This document shows positions 42,801-57,600 of a DNA stretch of 64,000 nucleotides, piece after piece; positions within the stretch are counted from its first letter, which is position 1, and each line of letters begins with the position of its first letter. This DNA comes from Sebastes aleutianus. Lineage: Eukaryota > Chordata > Actinopteri > Perciformes > Sebastidae. The DNA lies in contig CAKAKS010000066.1 in assembly GCA_916700875.1 (NCBI GenBank), forward strand, positions 5,545,243 to 5,609,242. Direction: 5' to 3'. Position numbers and translations under genes: made by a program. Below the pieces are notes generated by a model. It saw nothing but the letters and a program-made list of their open reading frames with translations. It was not told the DNA's origin and searched no databases.

Positions 42801-45800
42801 AAAAAGAAGAATAAAAAGAAATATATACAAATATGTTCATCAAACACATACAATATATAACCACAATGTAAGTAAGTAAATACAAAATGCTGAGAAGTGG
42901 GATCTATTAAGTGTGTTAAATATAAATGCAAGAATATGAATAAGAATATGTCTTAAAATGTAAAGTATAAATGCAGTATTAATTACACTATTGTGTAGAA
43001 ACTAACTTGCAGACACTCAAAAGTTGTGTGAGAGAATTGATCATGTAGCTGTTATATACACATTTTTGTCAAAGTTAAATAATCACAGCAGGGTAATTAA
43101 TTTTCTAGTAATTACCTCGTTGGGTTCCAAACCACTCTGACGTCTCAGACTTGAAGGATGGTCGCCCAACAACCATCTTTTAAAAGGTCTTGAAAACCCA
43201 TTTTCTCCATCTGCTTCTTCTCACTATGAGCGATGGGGTTGTGTCGTCCTGAGGGAAATAAGCTTTAGCTGCTAAATGTTCCGCAAGTTTTACCAGCTCA
43301 GCGCTAACTTTTGTCTGCCTGCCGTTTGGTACCGGGGAAGATAGTGTATAGAAGGTTTTTCATTAAAAACAGCTGCCTTCTGCATCTGGAAACCACGCGG
43401 ACAAGAGAGAGGTGAGACTGAATCAAAACAGTAAAGTTGAAAGATGTTAAGACTCTCCAGAGCTGAGGGGAATGGGATGTGATGCATTGTCAACGTGACG
43501 GGAGGCATTATGTTTTTGGGTTGTCCCTACCTGAAGATCTCAGGCTGGCAAACTCAGTATCTTCCTTTAAATCTCTTCTTATGACTCACTTTCATATTAT
43601 GGCTTTTTCTTAACTGATGGTGCATTGTTGTAACTATTTTTATGATTTTATTTTGTATTTATATGATTTTATGTTGTTTAGATCTTAAGTTTTGGGTGTT
43701 AATTACTTTTATCGTGCTTTTATTGTGAAACACTTTGTAACCTTGTTTTGAAAGGTGCTATATAAATAAAGTTATTAATTATTATTATTATTATTATTAT
43801 TATCCATCCATCCGTACGTCCATTCTTGTGAACGCAATATCTCAGGAGCGCCTGGAGAGAATTTCTTCAAATTTGGCACCAACGTTTATTTGGACTCCAG
43901 GGATGATTAGATTTTGGAGGTCAAAGATCACTGTGACCTCACGTCCGTCCCATTCTCCCGATATCTCAGGAACGCCTGGAGCAAATTTCTTCAAATTTGG
44001 CACAAACTTGGCATCAAGAATGAACTGATTAGATCAAATCAAAGGTCACTCTGACCTGACAAAACACGTTTTTGGCCGTAACTCAAGAATTCATATGCTA
44101 ATTATGACAATTTCACACAAATGTCTAACAGGTTGAAATGATCAAGTGATGACATTTTGGACTAGTTAGCAGAAGCATACAACCACGAGGCGGTAATTCT
44201 AGTTTATCCTTTGTTTGAAACTTTGACAGCGTAGTCTGTGAATACAGATCGGTGCTTAATAGTAATTAGTGCTTGAATTTCAGCAGTCAGAGCTTCCTTG
44301 AATGCACCAAACAAAATTTCCAAATGCTCATAATTGCATGAAGATGTAATAATGTAACTTAGGAAGCAGACTGAATATACACTCTGTTGGGTTATAAGCT
44401 CAAACCTGTACTGTATATCAGTAATGGTTTTATCCTTCATCTGTAAAGAGCCCGTCAGCCTCGTCTCTCACACTGTCAAAACACATTTTGTCCTGTTAAT
44501 ATAAATCAGCGTACAATCTGCACGCTGCAGTTTAAACGGTTCCCATGTAAAATTAATCAGCATCCATCCTGTAATGAATCATCTATGGGGCATTAGGGAG
44601 TGATGTTGGGGACAGAGGAAGCCTAAAAGGCCAGACGTCAGATGAATTATTCTTTTCATGTTTTTGCGCGAGGCAAATATTAGGACACCTCCTGTTTGAA
44701 GTACGTCAGTCCTCTGGCTCTGTTGGACTGGAGATATGGACTTAATAACATCTTCTCCCCCCCAGAGAATTTAAAGTGAGAGATAATAATCTAAATAAGG
44801 AACATCTGGATGAATAATAGATAGATTCTGCTGGAAAACTGCTTATTAATTTGCTGGCACATACACGCGTACAGTAGATACTCATTGTTGACTGTTTTTG
44901 GTGAGTTTTACTGTCTTAGTTGAATATGAAGTCACAGCGCTTTGAACATATTTATTTTGAAGGAAATGCATCTTTAAATATATTTAGAAGTTGTCACATT
45001 CAGAGATCGTGATGCCATATTGTCAGCTCCTCCAGAGGAAAGAGAAGTGTCTCAGTGGACCAGATGTGTTGGAGCTCATTAGAAGCAGGTAGGACGAGGT
45101 TTCAGAGACGGTTCCTCCCTGTCAGCTGCCTGCTCACCTGCTTCCTCTCTGCCTCTCTGTACTGCAGCAAAAAGTAGCTGTGAGTTTGTGTTAGTGTGTG
45201 CATCATGCATGTGCTCACACTAACACAGTGTGTTCAAAAATATGTCAAGCTGAAATGATTAGATGTCGATCAACAGCTACTTTGTTGTTTTAGAGGATCT
45301 GCAGCTTTTCCAGCTTTTCTTTTTCTGATGTGACAGTAAATTGGATATCTGAGAGTTTTCGACTGTTGGTTGAAAAAAAGCTGGACTTATAAATTGTGAT
45401 GGGCATTTTTAGCCATGCTAGGGGTCTGACAAAGGTGGCTATGTCAGTGAAATTTTGTACAGACATTTGTGGTCCCAGAGGATGGTCCTGCTCACTTTGG
45501 TGATCCTCTGACTTTCCATCTAGTCGTGCTACCAGCAGGTTGACATTTTTGTTTTTATGCCCCAGCATCGGCAAAAGCCGTGGCCAGAAGCATTATGTTT
45601 TCGGGTTGTCAGTCTGTCATTCTCGTGAATACAATATCTTAGGAAAACCTGGAGGGAATTTCTTCAAAATTGGCACAAGCATCCACCTGGACTCAAGGAT
45701 GAACCGATAGTATTTTGGTGGTCAAAGGTCTCTGTGACCTCACGTCCGTCCCATTCTTGTGAACGCGATATCTCAGGAACACCTTGAAGGGATTTCATTA

Positions 45801-48800
45801 CATTTGGCACAAACAACCATTTGACTCAAGGATGAACTGATTACAATTTAGTGGTCAAAGGTCACTGTGACCTCACAAAGCAAGTTTTTGCAAATTCATA
45901 TGCCAATTATGACAATTTCACACAGGATGTGAGGTATCTGCAGATATATGTGTAAAGCGCTATCCGACTCGGCCTTCAATAATACAACATCTGCAAAAGT
46001 AAACAAAAATTGATACCTCATGGCAGCTGAAGCCTGTCGTTTAAGGTAATTAAATGCTTATTTAGTTGGTATAGTGCCATATTGACCACGCATAGTATTT
46101 TTATGCCTCCACGCTGGCAACAGTCGTGGCCGGAGGCATTATGTTTTCGGGTTGTCTGTCCGGAACGCCTGTAGGGAATTTCTTCAAATTTGGCACAAAC
46201 ATCCACCTGGACTCAAGGATGAACTGATTAGAATTTGGTGGTCAAAGGTCACTGTGACCTCACAACACAAGTTTTCGCCCTCCAGAAGATGATCCTCCAA
46301 TTTTTCCTCTAGTGCTACCAGCAGGTTGACATTTGTTTGTGTTTTTTTGCTACATATTTCAACAATTATTGGATGGATGGCCATGAAAGTTGGTAAAAAC
46401 TTCCATGGGGCCAAGAGGATAAACTTTAGTGACTTTGGTGATCCCCTGACTTTTCATCTAGCGCCACCAGCTGAAACCCAGGTCCATATTAAATCAATGG
46501 TTTTCCAAGTTTGGTTGGAAGAACTTGATTAGAGCCCCGACCTCAACACCATCAAACACTAGCTGCAATGATTAATCGATTAGTTGTCAACTATTAAATT
46601 AATCATCAACTATTTTGATATTCGATTAATTGGTGTGAGTAATTTAAGAAAAAGATTTTCTTAAATGTGAATATTTTCTGGTTTCTTTACTCCTCTATGA
46701 CAGTAAACTGAATATCTTTGAGTTGTGGACAAAACAAGATATTTGAGGACGTCATCTTAGGCCTTGGGTAATCCACATTTTTCACAATTTTCTGAGATTT
46801 TAGAGACCAAAGAACTAATCAAAGCCCCGACCTCAACACCATCAAACAGCTTTGGGATTGATTTTGAATGCTGACTGTGAGCCAGCAGGCTTTATCACCC
46901 AACATCAGTGGCTCACTACCGGTCTTGTGTGGCTGAATGGGAACAAATCTCTGCAGCCAGATTCAACATTCTTGTGGAAAGCCTTTTGCAGAAGAGGGAG
47001 GCTGTTATAGCAGCATATTAAAGCCTCTGGAAGGATATGTTCCAACTATCACATATAGGTGTTGATTGAATTATAAATTGACCTCGTCTGAACACACTGT
47101 TACCTTTAAACCGTCAGTCTGATTTATGAAAAACTGCTGCTTAGCTTGTGGAAGTTTCAAGTCGGTAAGAGGCTGTAGAAGCAGATTTGACTCTGTTTTT
47201 CATCTCCTCTGTGTTGTGAATATCACTACGATGCCATTTCCATCTCTTCTCGTGTAATAGTAAGTGTCAAGGATCTATGTGGATGCATTGATTTTATGAC
47301 ACAGTGTGGAGAAGTCGGTGTCGCTGGGGCGGGGGGGATGAGGAGAGAGGAAGGAAGGTGCTGCTGAGAGAAAAATGAAGAGCGGGAAAGGAGAGCAAGC
47401 TTGTGAAGATAAAGATTAATGGCCATTTTGCTCGTGTCACCCACGCTTGGCAGCTACACAGGAGTCATTTAGGGTGTCATCTGTAAATATATGTGTGTGT
47501 GTGTGTGTGTGTGTGTCTTTGGCTGCAAAATGAACTAGAAGACAAACAAGCTGCTTCGCCTCCACACTGTGTCTGATGAGGATTGATTGTGTGTGTGTTG
47601 CTGAGTCGCTGCCTCAGAGTGACTGTTGGTTGGTTTTCACGTGCAGTGTTGTCTCGGCTGAAAACAGATGAATGAGGTTTATTGTTTCTTCTTCTACAAG
47701 ATGCACACTGACCCACTGATCCTGGATCAGCACGGCTGAAACAGAGCGCATTGTAACTCATGTGATTCCTGTTACGTCTACTTACTACTCCACCAGGATT
47801 AGCTCACTGGTGGGCTGACTAAAGTGTGTGTGTGTGTGTGTATGAGATCACATGAATGTCGTGATTCAGCTTAGTGGTGCTCGGATGATAAGCAGTTTAT
47901 TATTGCGCCAGTTATCACAGCATTATCCCAATTATACTGATGCACTGATTAGAGCTGCAACGATTAATCGATCAGTTGTCAACTATTAACTTAATCGCTA
48001 AAACTATTTTGATAATCGTTTAATCAGTTTGAGTAATTCTTTAAGACAAAAAGAGAAAATTCTCTGATTCCAGCTTCTTAAATGTGTCTTAAATTAAACT
48101 AAATATCTTTGAGTTGTGGACAAAACAAAGACATTTGAGGAAGTCATTTTGGGCTTTGGGAAACACTGATCGACATTTCTTGCACCATTTTATAGACCAA
48201 ACAACTAATTGATTAATCGAGAAAATAATCGACAATGAAAATAATCGTTAGCTGCAGCCCTAGCGCTGATGCTTACTGAGATACTCAAAATCACGTTACA
48301 AAATCAAAATCATATTCATCACATTGAATAAAATAAATGGCTTTATGATGTTTACAGACCATACATTCATTCAACCTTTTATTTAAATCTCGAGGAATCA
48401 TTGAGGGCATGCCCTCATTTTCAGTGAGTACAATAAAACTAAATAAATACACATAGAACATAATTAACAAATTACAAGAAGTAATCAGCCAAACGACAAT
48501 AGAAATATGTTAAAAACAGTCACATTCAAGAGCAAAGTAGTTTGTAATCATGGATTTAAAATCACCTATAGGTACAAATGTGTTTAATTTTAATGTATTT
48601 TGTAAACGGTTCCAAGTTTTTGCATCACAACCCCAAAGCAGTTTCCCCAAATTTAGTGTTTGTACGAGTTGAGTAATGACTTAAGGACCAATTTGATAAG
48701 GACATGATGTATGATGGCAAGTTGCCATTAAGGGCTTTATAAATAAATAAAAAACAAGCCTATCACATCTTACAAAACCAAAATAAAATACTATAATTTT

Positions 48801-51800
48801 CAGAAAATATACAACACAATATAGAAGATGTGAATTACACCATTTCAATATTTGAACTTTGCCACAATACAATCATATGGAGATAAATGGGTGCATTAGA
48901 TAATTGTGCAGCCTTTAAGTAAAAGCCTTTTTCCCTTATTGATTTCTCTTATTGAATCAGCCCCATGCACTCACAGAAGAGCAGATAAAGAGAGGCAGAT
49001 GAGTCAGAGGCTTTTTAGACAAATGAGATGTGGGTTATTGTTACGTTCCCCAAAAAAACAAAAACCTGAATGACAGGGGTTGCTACTGGGAAACTGGTCT
49101 GCCTTTCTACATGAATTGACCACCTCCCAAGTGGGATTCTCCACAAATGACTCCACACTGAACTCCATGGTTTGTGCAGTGAACTATTATTACAAGAGCG
49201 ACCAACAAAATATACCTGCACAAAGAACAGGTTTATTCATATCCCGGACGAGCCCCCATTTGTTACATTCCCCAAAAAAAAAAAAAAACTGAATGACAGC
49301 GGTCGCTACTGGGAAACTAACAAAAATAAACTGCACACAGAAATAATAATAAAAGGGGTCCCTTGGGTTCTAAAAGGAGACTGTGGGAATATAACTCCCC
49401 ACTAAATCTACTAAAAATGATAGACCAACAAAAAAGGTATCAAACCCAAATGAAATGTAAGTTGGGAGTCACTGAGAGGGGACACAAAAGAGAAGTAGAG
49501 GCTGGCTAAAGATGTGCACACTCAAAAATCTAAACACCACAAAACTACAGAATCACTAAACACAACAGAAACCCAGAGAGCCAACTGAAGGTGTTGACCC
49601 TCTGCAGACACACAACCAAATGAGCAGCAGCCAACCTGCTGATATAGCCTCCCAGCCAGGCTGATCATCAACAGCTGAGGGTGATCACAGGTGCCACCAA
49701 TGGCTCATGATGAGCAAGGCTCAGAGAAACCTGCAGCCCAGATCTGTCATGATCCCTCTGACCATAACAGTTATACAAGTACCCAATGCCCAAACAGTTG
49801 AAGTAGTTGACAGCTTCAAATACCTCGGAGTGACAATAAACTCAGGTTTGACCAGCACACCAAAGACTATCAGTCATCCGCTAACCTAAAAGACTTTATA
49901 ATGCCCCCTCATCTCCTTCTTCTGCTGTACCAGTGCATTATTCAGCCAATCCTTCTGTACTGTTCCACCTGCTTTTTTAACTTGCTATCCGTCATTAACC
50001 GGGCAAAACTCACACGCATAACCAACACTGCTGACGGGATAATTGGTCTCCCCACACCCAACCTCACAGAGCTAAACAACAAAGCCATTGCACACATTGC
50101 AATCTCAGTAGCACAGGACATCACACACCCACTCAATCACCACCTTACCATAATGCCCTGCTCCGGGCACTGGTACAGAACACTGAGGTGCAATAGAGCT
50201 TGCTTTGGGAAAAAGCTTGATACCTGCAGTCATAGCAGGCGTCGCTGAATAGGCCTGAGTGTGTACTGCTGTCCGTCGTGTTGTGTGTGTTGGTGTCTGA
50301 CAAGTGCAGTGCTGTGGAAGAGAATTTCCCCTTGTGGGACAATAAAGTATAAGTCTAAAGTACAGCTAACATCAGGAAGATATTCCTAATAGTATTATGT
50401 ACATTTAGTGTGCGTGGAAACTTTTTGTGTTGCATTGCGGTGCCTTCTACTTATAGTCGTAAAATGTACGTCCTGCTGGGTTAAATATATATTTTTTTAT
50501 CTGAATTGGAGGCTCTGCTTCTGGGTGCCACAGTGATAAAGGTCGTGTTGGCAGCAGTGACATGTGAGGAGCTAAATGACACATATGCATGTTTATACTG
50601 TAAGCGAGACATTGCTTCACTGCTTCACTATGTGGAAACGAGCCAGAATACTTGGGCTGTCCTCGACCAAAAACATTCTTAGTCGACTAATGTAGATTAC
50701 ATCGACAGATCCGTAAAACTGAGCTTTTCCACTAACTGTTTACCAGAGATTTTCTCATAAGTCATTCAGCATGAAAAAAGCATAAGAAACGACTAATCGA
50801 CTAAAGAAACCTAAACAACTGATTAGTCTAATCAACTAAGAGGGTACATTGAGAAAAATAAAATACACAAGAATGCACCAGTACTAACGGTTAGTCTTGT
50901 GTTCAAACCTTCAAGACTTATTTTTCTTAAAACATAAAGGAAAATTCTGCCAGTGTTGAAAGAAAAGCAACACATAGGCGGCACCAATTTTCCCCTGGAT
51001 TATCTTATTTTTCTACAAACAGAAACGTGTGCCATGTGAATAATTTGAGGGATGATATAATCACATAAATATTCGACATAAAGCTTTAACATGTTTTCCA
51101 TTTTTGGTATACTGCATGGGAAGTCTTGTTTTATAAAAGCTTCTGTACAACATTTTCTTCATTAAACATCTGATCACGACTGGTAATTCCCAGAAACTGA
51201 GAGAATCACAACCACTTCCTGTTGAAACCACTCTACTTTGAGCCACATTTTGACTTTTCGTGCAAAAGAAAGACATGAAATCAGTGTCTGACTTCCCTTT
51301 CAGTTTGTTGTTGTGGTCTTGTGCAAAATATTTTCCTGACTTGGCACAAACACACATCACGTACAGTAGAAATGTTCCTCATAATTAACCCGAAGAATTT
51401 CTTGTGCATGTTTCTGTGTAACCACATGGTGTGTGTGTATCTGCCTCGCACATTGTGCATGTGCTTGTGTGTGTCATTGAGTTAATGGAGGGTCTTGGCC
51501 TGGGTAATGGAGCCCCTCCCTGCAGACTGAGCGGATAATTTAATTAATGTCAACCCTCGTTCTATCCTCCCTCCTTCCCTCGTGACTCATCTGTGTTGTG
51601 CGTCGGCCTCGCTTTTTGTCACTTGCCCTCATCTGTTCTACTCGTCGACCGCGGCCGCTTCACTCTAGCAGCCACTCACACGTTCATTCATTCACTTTTC
51701 TGTATATTTTCTTCTCTGTAATCACACACTAAACACACAGTCCAGAATATTTGAGAAGCCGTTCTCACACAGCCTTCCTCTTCTTCTCTCAAACAGCACA

Positions 51801-52696
51801 GTCTCTGTGCAGTTCAGCCCCAGCTGATTTATCTTCGCTCAGCTCGTTACTCTTCCTCCCTCGGCTGCGAAGCTTTTAATGTTTATGGAGGGAGAGCCAT
51901 TTGTGGAGTCTCTGTAATGATCCATGACGTAATGGCACCTCCGTGCTCTTCATGAGGGCGATGGACGGGGCACTGAATCAGGCTTGGTTATAGGCTGTAG
52001 CCAGGCAGACGTGGTATGATAAGTTCAGGCAATAAGTCAAACTAAGCTTCCTTTTCCTTCCTCAGCGCTCACTGTTTGTTCAGGTCCAGGTTCATTTACT
52101 CCTTTTAATTATGTTCCTTATATCAATAAACATCTGCTCTGATTTTCTGTGTGTTTCAGGCGGACTCGCAGGCGGCATAGAGATCTGCATCACCTTCCCC
52201 ACAGAGTACGTCAAGACCCAGTTACAGCTGGATGAGAAGGCCAATCCACCCAAATACAGAGGAATAGGTGAGCACCATGTGTGAATATGAGAATCGTTTT
52301 TAAAAGTGGACCTTCAGCTTCTGCTCTATCATTTTGCCAATATATCGAGCTGAATGTGGGATTTAATAATTATAGTAATTCAGCAAAATCTTTCACCAAA
52401 GTTCTTTGAGCAAACATTAATATATTATAAGTTGAGGAGAAACCAAAAAGCTCTGTTTTTTGTTGTTTTGTTCTCAGCAAGACAGCATTAAAAACATGAA
52501 AATATGAAACGTAAACCCAATAAAATCCCAATAAAACAACAAGAAAATTAAAGACATTAAAAGAGTAGGTCAACATTGAGGGAACATATACTTATTTAGT
52601 ATAAATTAAATTAATACCATAGCGAGCCAGCAGCCAGTTAGCTAAGCTTAGCAGAAAGACTGGAAACAACTAGCCTTCCTACCTTCTATCTATCTA

Positions 52697-52738
<42 letters not shown>

Positions 52739-52907
52739 CAGTATATTCTGTTCTTCATCTTGTCTCTGTTTCTCTCTCAGGAGCTCATTATCTAATTACC
52801 CATCATCCCCAGGTACATTAGGGATTCTGGCAGGCTGTCACTGTGCTTGTTTATATGACTTAGAACAGACCAGTGCACACTCATCATCATCATCCATGCA
52901 TACCAGG

Positions 52908-52971
<64 letters not shown>

Positions 52972-54566
52972 ACACAGGATGTGTTACCGTAATGTTGGCT
53001 GCAGCTCTGAGGATCGGAGACGATGCTAATGAGAGCTCAAGACAGCTGTTGATTTTTTTTCTGCTCAGTTATGCATTTGGCTTGATAAACCAGAACATGG
53101 ACGGACGTCTCCAGACGCAAGTTCAAAGAAAAGCACCAAGTTTTTTTGGGGAAAAACAACCTGTTGATGAACCACAAGTGAAAGACTGATGTTTCTGGTG
53201 TGCTCTTAAGTGTATTCTTTAGGGAATGGCACAAGAGGATTAGTGCACACAAATCATTTAAAAAACAGATTTCTACCAAAGAAATTGTTTCTGTTTTTTT
53301 TTGTTTTTTTTGCACAGTAAATTCATTGAATGTGAAATCTAGTATTAAGTCATTTTGTTCATTTTATAATGTGTGCTTGTGTGTGTTCCTTCAGGTGACT
53401 GTGTGAAACAGACGGTTCAGGGTCACGGTGTTAAAGGACTGTACCGAGGACTCAGCTCACTGGTGTATGGATCCATACCCAAATCTGCTGTCAGGTCAGT
53501 AAAATAACTAAAAGCATTCTGAAATAGTTAAGTACAGTAGATGTACAAGACTAATACATTCACTCAAGAAAAGGTAACATTTGTGACATATAATTCTACC
53601 TATTTAATGATAAAAAAAAAGCTAATCTCAAATGTACTTAGAGAAAAAATTGATTGAATATTCAAATGTTCACTGTTACATGTGAACTCAGTTCTTAAAG
53701 GAAGAGATGAGTTCACAGCGTATTCCTCCAATCAGTCAAAATCAGAAATGACTGAATAAAGTGCACAAACAACGTAAAACCACAGAAATCCTCCGATGAA
53801 TTTTAGGTGTTATGAAGTCTTATCTATTCATGATGTTTGACCTTTAAAATAAATAGTAGACGCAGAGCTGACGCACTCTTATTTTGGAAAAATTGTTATC
53901 ATCATGTAAAACAATTTCTTAAAATAATCTACTTTATTGCTTTGAATCTTTTGTCACTTTACATTTTCTGATATTTTCTTTCTTCTCTTTAGTTTTAAAG
54001 ATTATTTTTTTGGACATTTTGGCCTTTATTTGACAGAGGACAGTGTAGAAATGGGAGAGAGAAAAAAGGGTATGACATGCAATAAAGGTGACAAGGCCGG
54101 AATCAAACCTGGGACGTTGTGGCTATATGTTACATAACCACTCGCTGTAACCACTCGGTTACTAAGGCGCTCTGTATTTATACTTTAATAAATATAAAAA
54201 GTAGAGCGTGTATATGTGTGTGCACAGTCAAGTCTGGAACAAAATGAGCACTGTTAGCCGAGCCGTTGTTCTTCTACCTGGAACCACTAACTCACACGTT
54301 CCAATTATTCTAGTCCATTACCCACATTTCAAGGCATAAATGCCACACTAGCCTTCAGTATAATTGCATTATTCTTTCACAGCAATGACATTTATCTCCA
54401 GACAAGTGTGCGCGTTGCAGTGCGTGTGCATGCACACACACGATCACATACACACATGTAGCACGAAAAAAACCTCAGTCTGACGCTTTTATTGCCAGGT
54501 TTTTGTTCCCCGTTTCATTCTTTCACTCCTTCCCTCCCTCTCTCTCTTTCTGTGAGAGTATGTGTG

Positions 54567-54629
<63 letters not shown>

Positions 54630-57600
54630 TGCTGGAGGGTAGAGGCTGTCTGTTGGATGGAGAGACAGGCCCAGCCAGGCGGAGCAAAGATGCCACTCAA
54701 ACTCAGGCAGGGTCTCAATAGGGGAACAGAGAGGGAGACTTGTGTTGGTACTCTGTCAATGGGTGTGTGTATGTTTATGTATAGTGTGTGTGTGCACATA
54801 TGAGTGTGTCAGTCAGCCTGCAGCACCCTTTCCAGAGGGAGTCTGACTGCTTTTGTTTCTGCTGTAAGGATGGAGGAAATACGGCACGTAGGAGTGGACT
54901 CTTTCTGCTCTCGTCATCGCGGCTACATCGTATATAAAAATGCGTATAAGTGGCGACACTGTGCATAAAAATATAACCTGCCGCGTGCAAGTTATGCACA
55001 TTTTGATCCTCAGCTTGGGGAACAACTGATTTAATACGGCAAAACATGAAAAGGTGTATAAAAAAATTAAAGATGACGGAGAGATTGAAAGCCGTTGAGA
55101 TGGAAACAGTTAGATTTGATTTATGGCACTTTCCCACTGACCACCGCTTCCCCTGAGTCGTTTGTTCGATCCAATCTCTTCTTACTTCCTCTATCCTCCT
55201 TCCCATCCCCCCTTTGTATCGCTCCTTCGCTTCTTTCTCCCCCATCCCATTAACTGATTGCCTGTGCACCATCATGCTCCATACAGCCTGCTGGAGGGTT
55301 TGTCAGGGAGGTATGAGAGGGACAGACAGGAGAGCCTTTGACCTTCCCCTTCGTCCACATCTACGTCTCTTTCTTTCCGACTCTTCTCTCTCTCCTTCAC
55401 CTCCTCTTCTCATCAGCACAGCTGACCTTGTAGAAAAGACCCACTAATGAAGATTGGGCAGCACTCCGCTGTCTCCTTCATCTCCGACTGTGGATGTCGG
55501 CCAAAAAACACGACGTGTCACATTCCAGAGGCGAAGTTTAGTCCACTTGTTAAATGAGTGGGGGAGGATCTGCAGAGTAAATTGGCACAGGAGCAGCCTG
55601 ACAGCGGCATATTTTCTCTCCTGGAGCTTTTAACGAATAGCGTTTGTTTCACAAGGTTAGTTATTAAGTGCAGGCTAAGAAAGCTGCAGGAAAGTACACT
55701 TTTTTTATTTCCTTTCAAAGCTCAAAAGCTGTTAGTAAGAGGTGTGCATAAAGAGACAGACGAATGGATTCATTTTTTGTGTGTTTGTTTGTTCCTGCTC
55801 GACAGTGGGAGTCAGTTAATTGTGTGGAGAGCCTTCAAACTGAAATCTGTGTGAGGAGTGAGACCGAGGAGCAGATGTGGAGGGTTAATGAGCAGAGGAA
55901 AATGTTGCGATAGAAAGGCAGATGGGGAAGAAAAGCAGAGTATAAGAGATGAATCCTGTTAGACGGCAGGTAGACGGTTCGACGAGAGAGGAAAACAAAG
56001 CATTCATCAAGACCAAGTGTCTGTCCTCCCCTGCCCTTTTGCTAAATGTACCGGGCAGCGTCCTCCCTTCGCCACAATTCAATTCCATCTATAAATAACC
56101 TTTCTTGTAAAGGGCTCACTGGCACAACATTTTGTGATTGCAGAGATAAATAAAACCACACCTCTTTGTCTGTCTGGGCTGGCTTCCATGGCAGCTGTTG
56201 CTGGTCATCGTCGGTTACTGAGACGGTTCAGTTTATTGGTGCATCTTTGATGAGGATGCAGGAAGGATAATAAAGAAAAAGCACCTTCAGCAGTTTGTCT
56301 AAAAATCTGAGATGGACGAGAGTTTCTCGCCTTGAGGTGCATCTGTGGTTCGGATTTTATTTGTGTCAGAGAGTCGCCGAGTGGAAACGTCCTCCTGTAC
56401 TACCTGCTTTCTGCTGATGAGGAGCAGCAGAATTATTTTTCTTTTTTATTCATTTACTTGATCATTTTTACACTAACTGTAAGATGATCTTTGGGTGATT
56501 AAAGCTGCATTAATGGCTTAATATGTTGGCCTCTAAAGGAGTGAAATGGAGTGCTAACAAACAAGAGCAAAGTCTCAACCACAAAAGAAACTTATTGTCA
56601 CGACTGGCAATGCAGAGAAATAGGGACTGGACCCAGATGCAGACAGCAGGATGAATTCAGTGGTTTATTTTCAAAAGCTTTCAGTGATCATGAGTCTAAA
56701 TAACAATGGATCCAGCTGGCTGGTAACAAGAAACTGCAAAGCAATGATGATGATCTAATGAGAAACACAAGGAGGTGAGGTGGTATATGAACTATGTGGA
56801 GAGTGGCTGACGAGTGAATGAGATGCAGGTGAGGAGGAGGAGGGTGGAGGAGGGAGAGGCAGAGCTGATGAGGGAAATGGCAACAGGTGTGTAGGAGGTG
56901 GGTGGGGGGGTCAGGTGAGCATAGCAAGAGAGTCTGAGGCCATCTGGTGGACGGTTAGAGGACTGCAGCTCCGGGGAGTGAGAGGAGGGTACATGAAACA
57001 GCTCTTTAGCTCCTCACCAGTAGCTCCCTGTGCCTTTCACACAAAATCATATGGAAATGAATGTTATTTTTTAATTAGTAACATAATTTTTCTTACATTC
57101 TCCAACTGTAAAAATATGTAGCCTATACACCAAGTTATGAAAAAAAACAAAAAACATTTCAGTCAACTAAAATGTGCATCAAAGCCTACGTTCTTCTTTG
57201 TCTTATCCTCTAATTTTGCCAAACTTCAATAGCGCAATAGGCTTCCAAATCCCAAAAAAGAAAAGACTCAGAGGACAATAGAGAATTTAATAGTGCATGG
57301 ACACATTCGACAACAACAAAAGTAATTGAAAGACATTTCCTGAACAAGCACACAACATTTTCTGAAAAGCCAGGAGGAGCTTCCGTCCAAATCTCCTGAG
57401 ATGTTTCTTCAATGTCCTGCCTCTCATTTGCACTCTGGTCCTCACTGCATTAGACTTAATAGGCTGTGTGGTTCAAATATGTTTTGCGGCTCCAGACAGA
57501 TTTTCTTTTGGCCAAAAATACTTCTTTTGAGTAAAGTTTGCTGACCCCCGGGCCCTGAGGGAAGTGAGCAGGAGCTTGAGAAACGGACAGAGAGGCAGGA

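Noticed and set aside
54775..55275. 166-codon minus-strand ORF in slc25a1 intron 3
   Set aside because: Longest unexplained frame in the window, but its composition is unremarkable, it has no recognisable motif, no visible splice partners, and it begins in DNA flanked by repeats.
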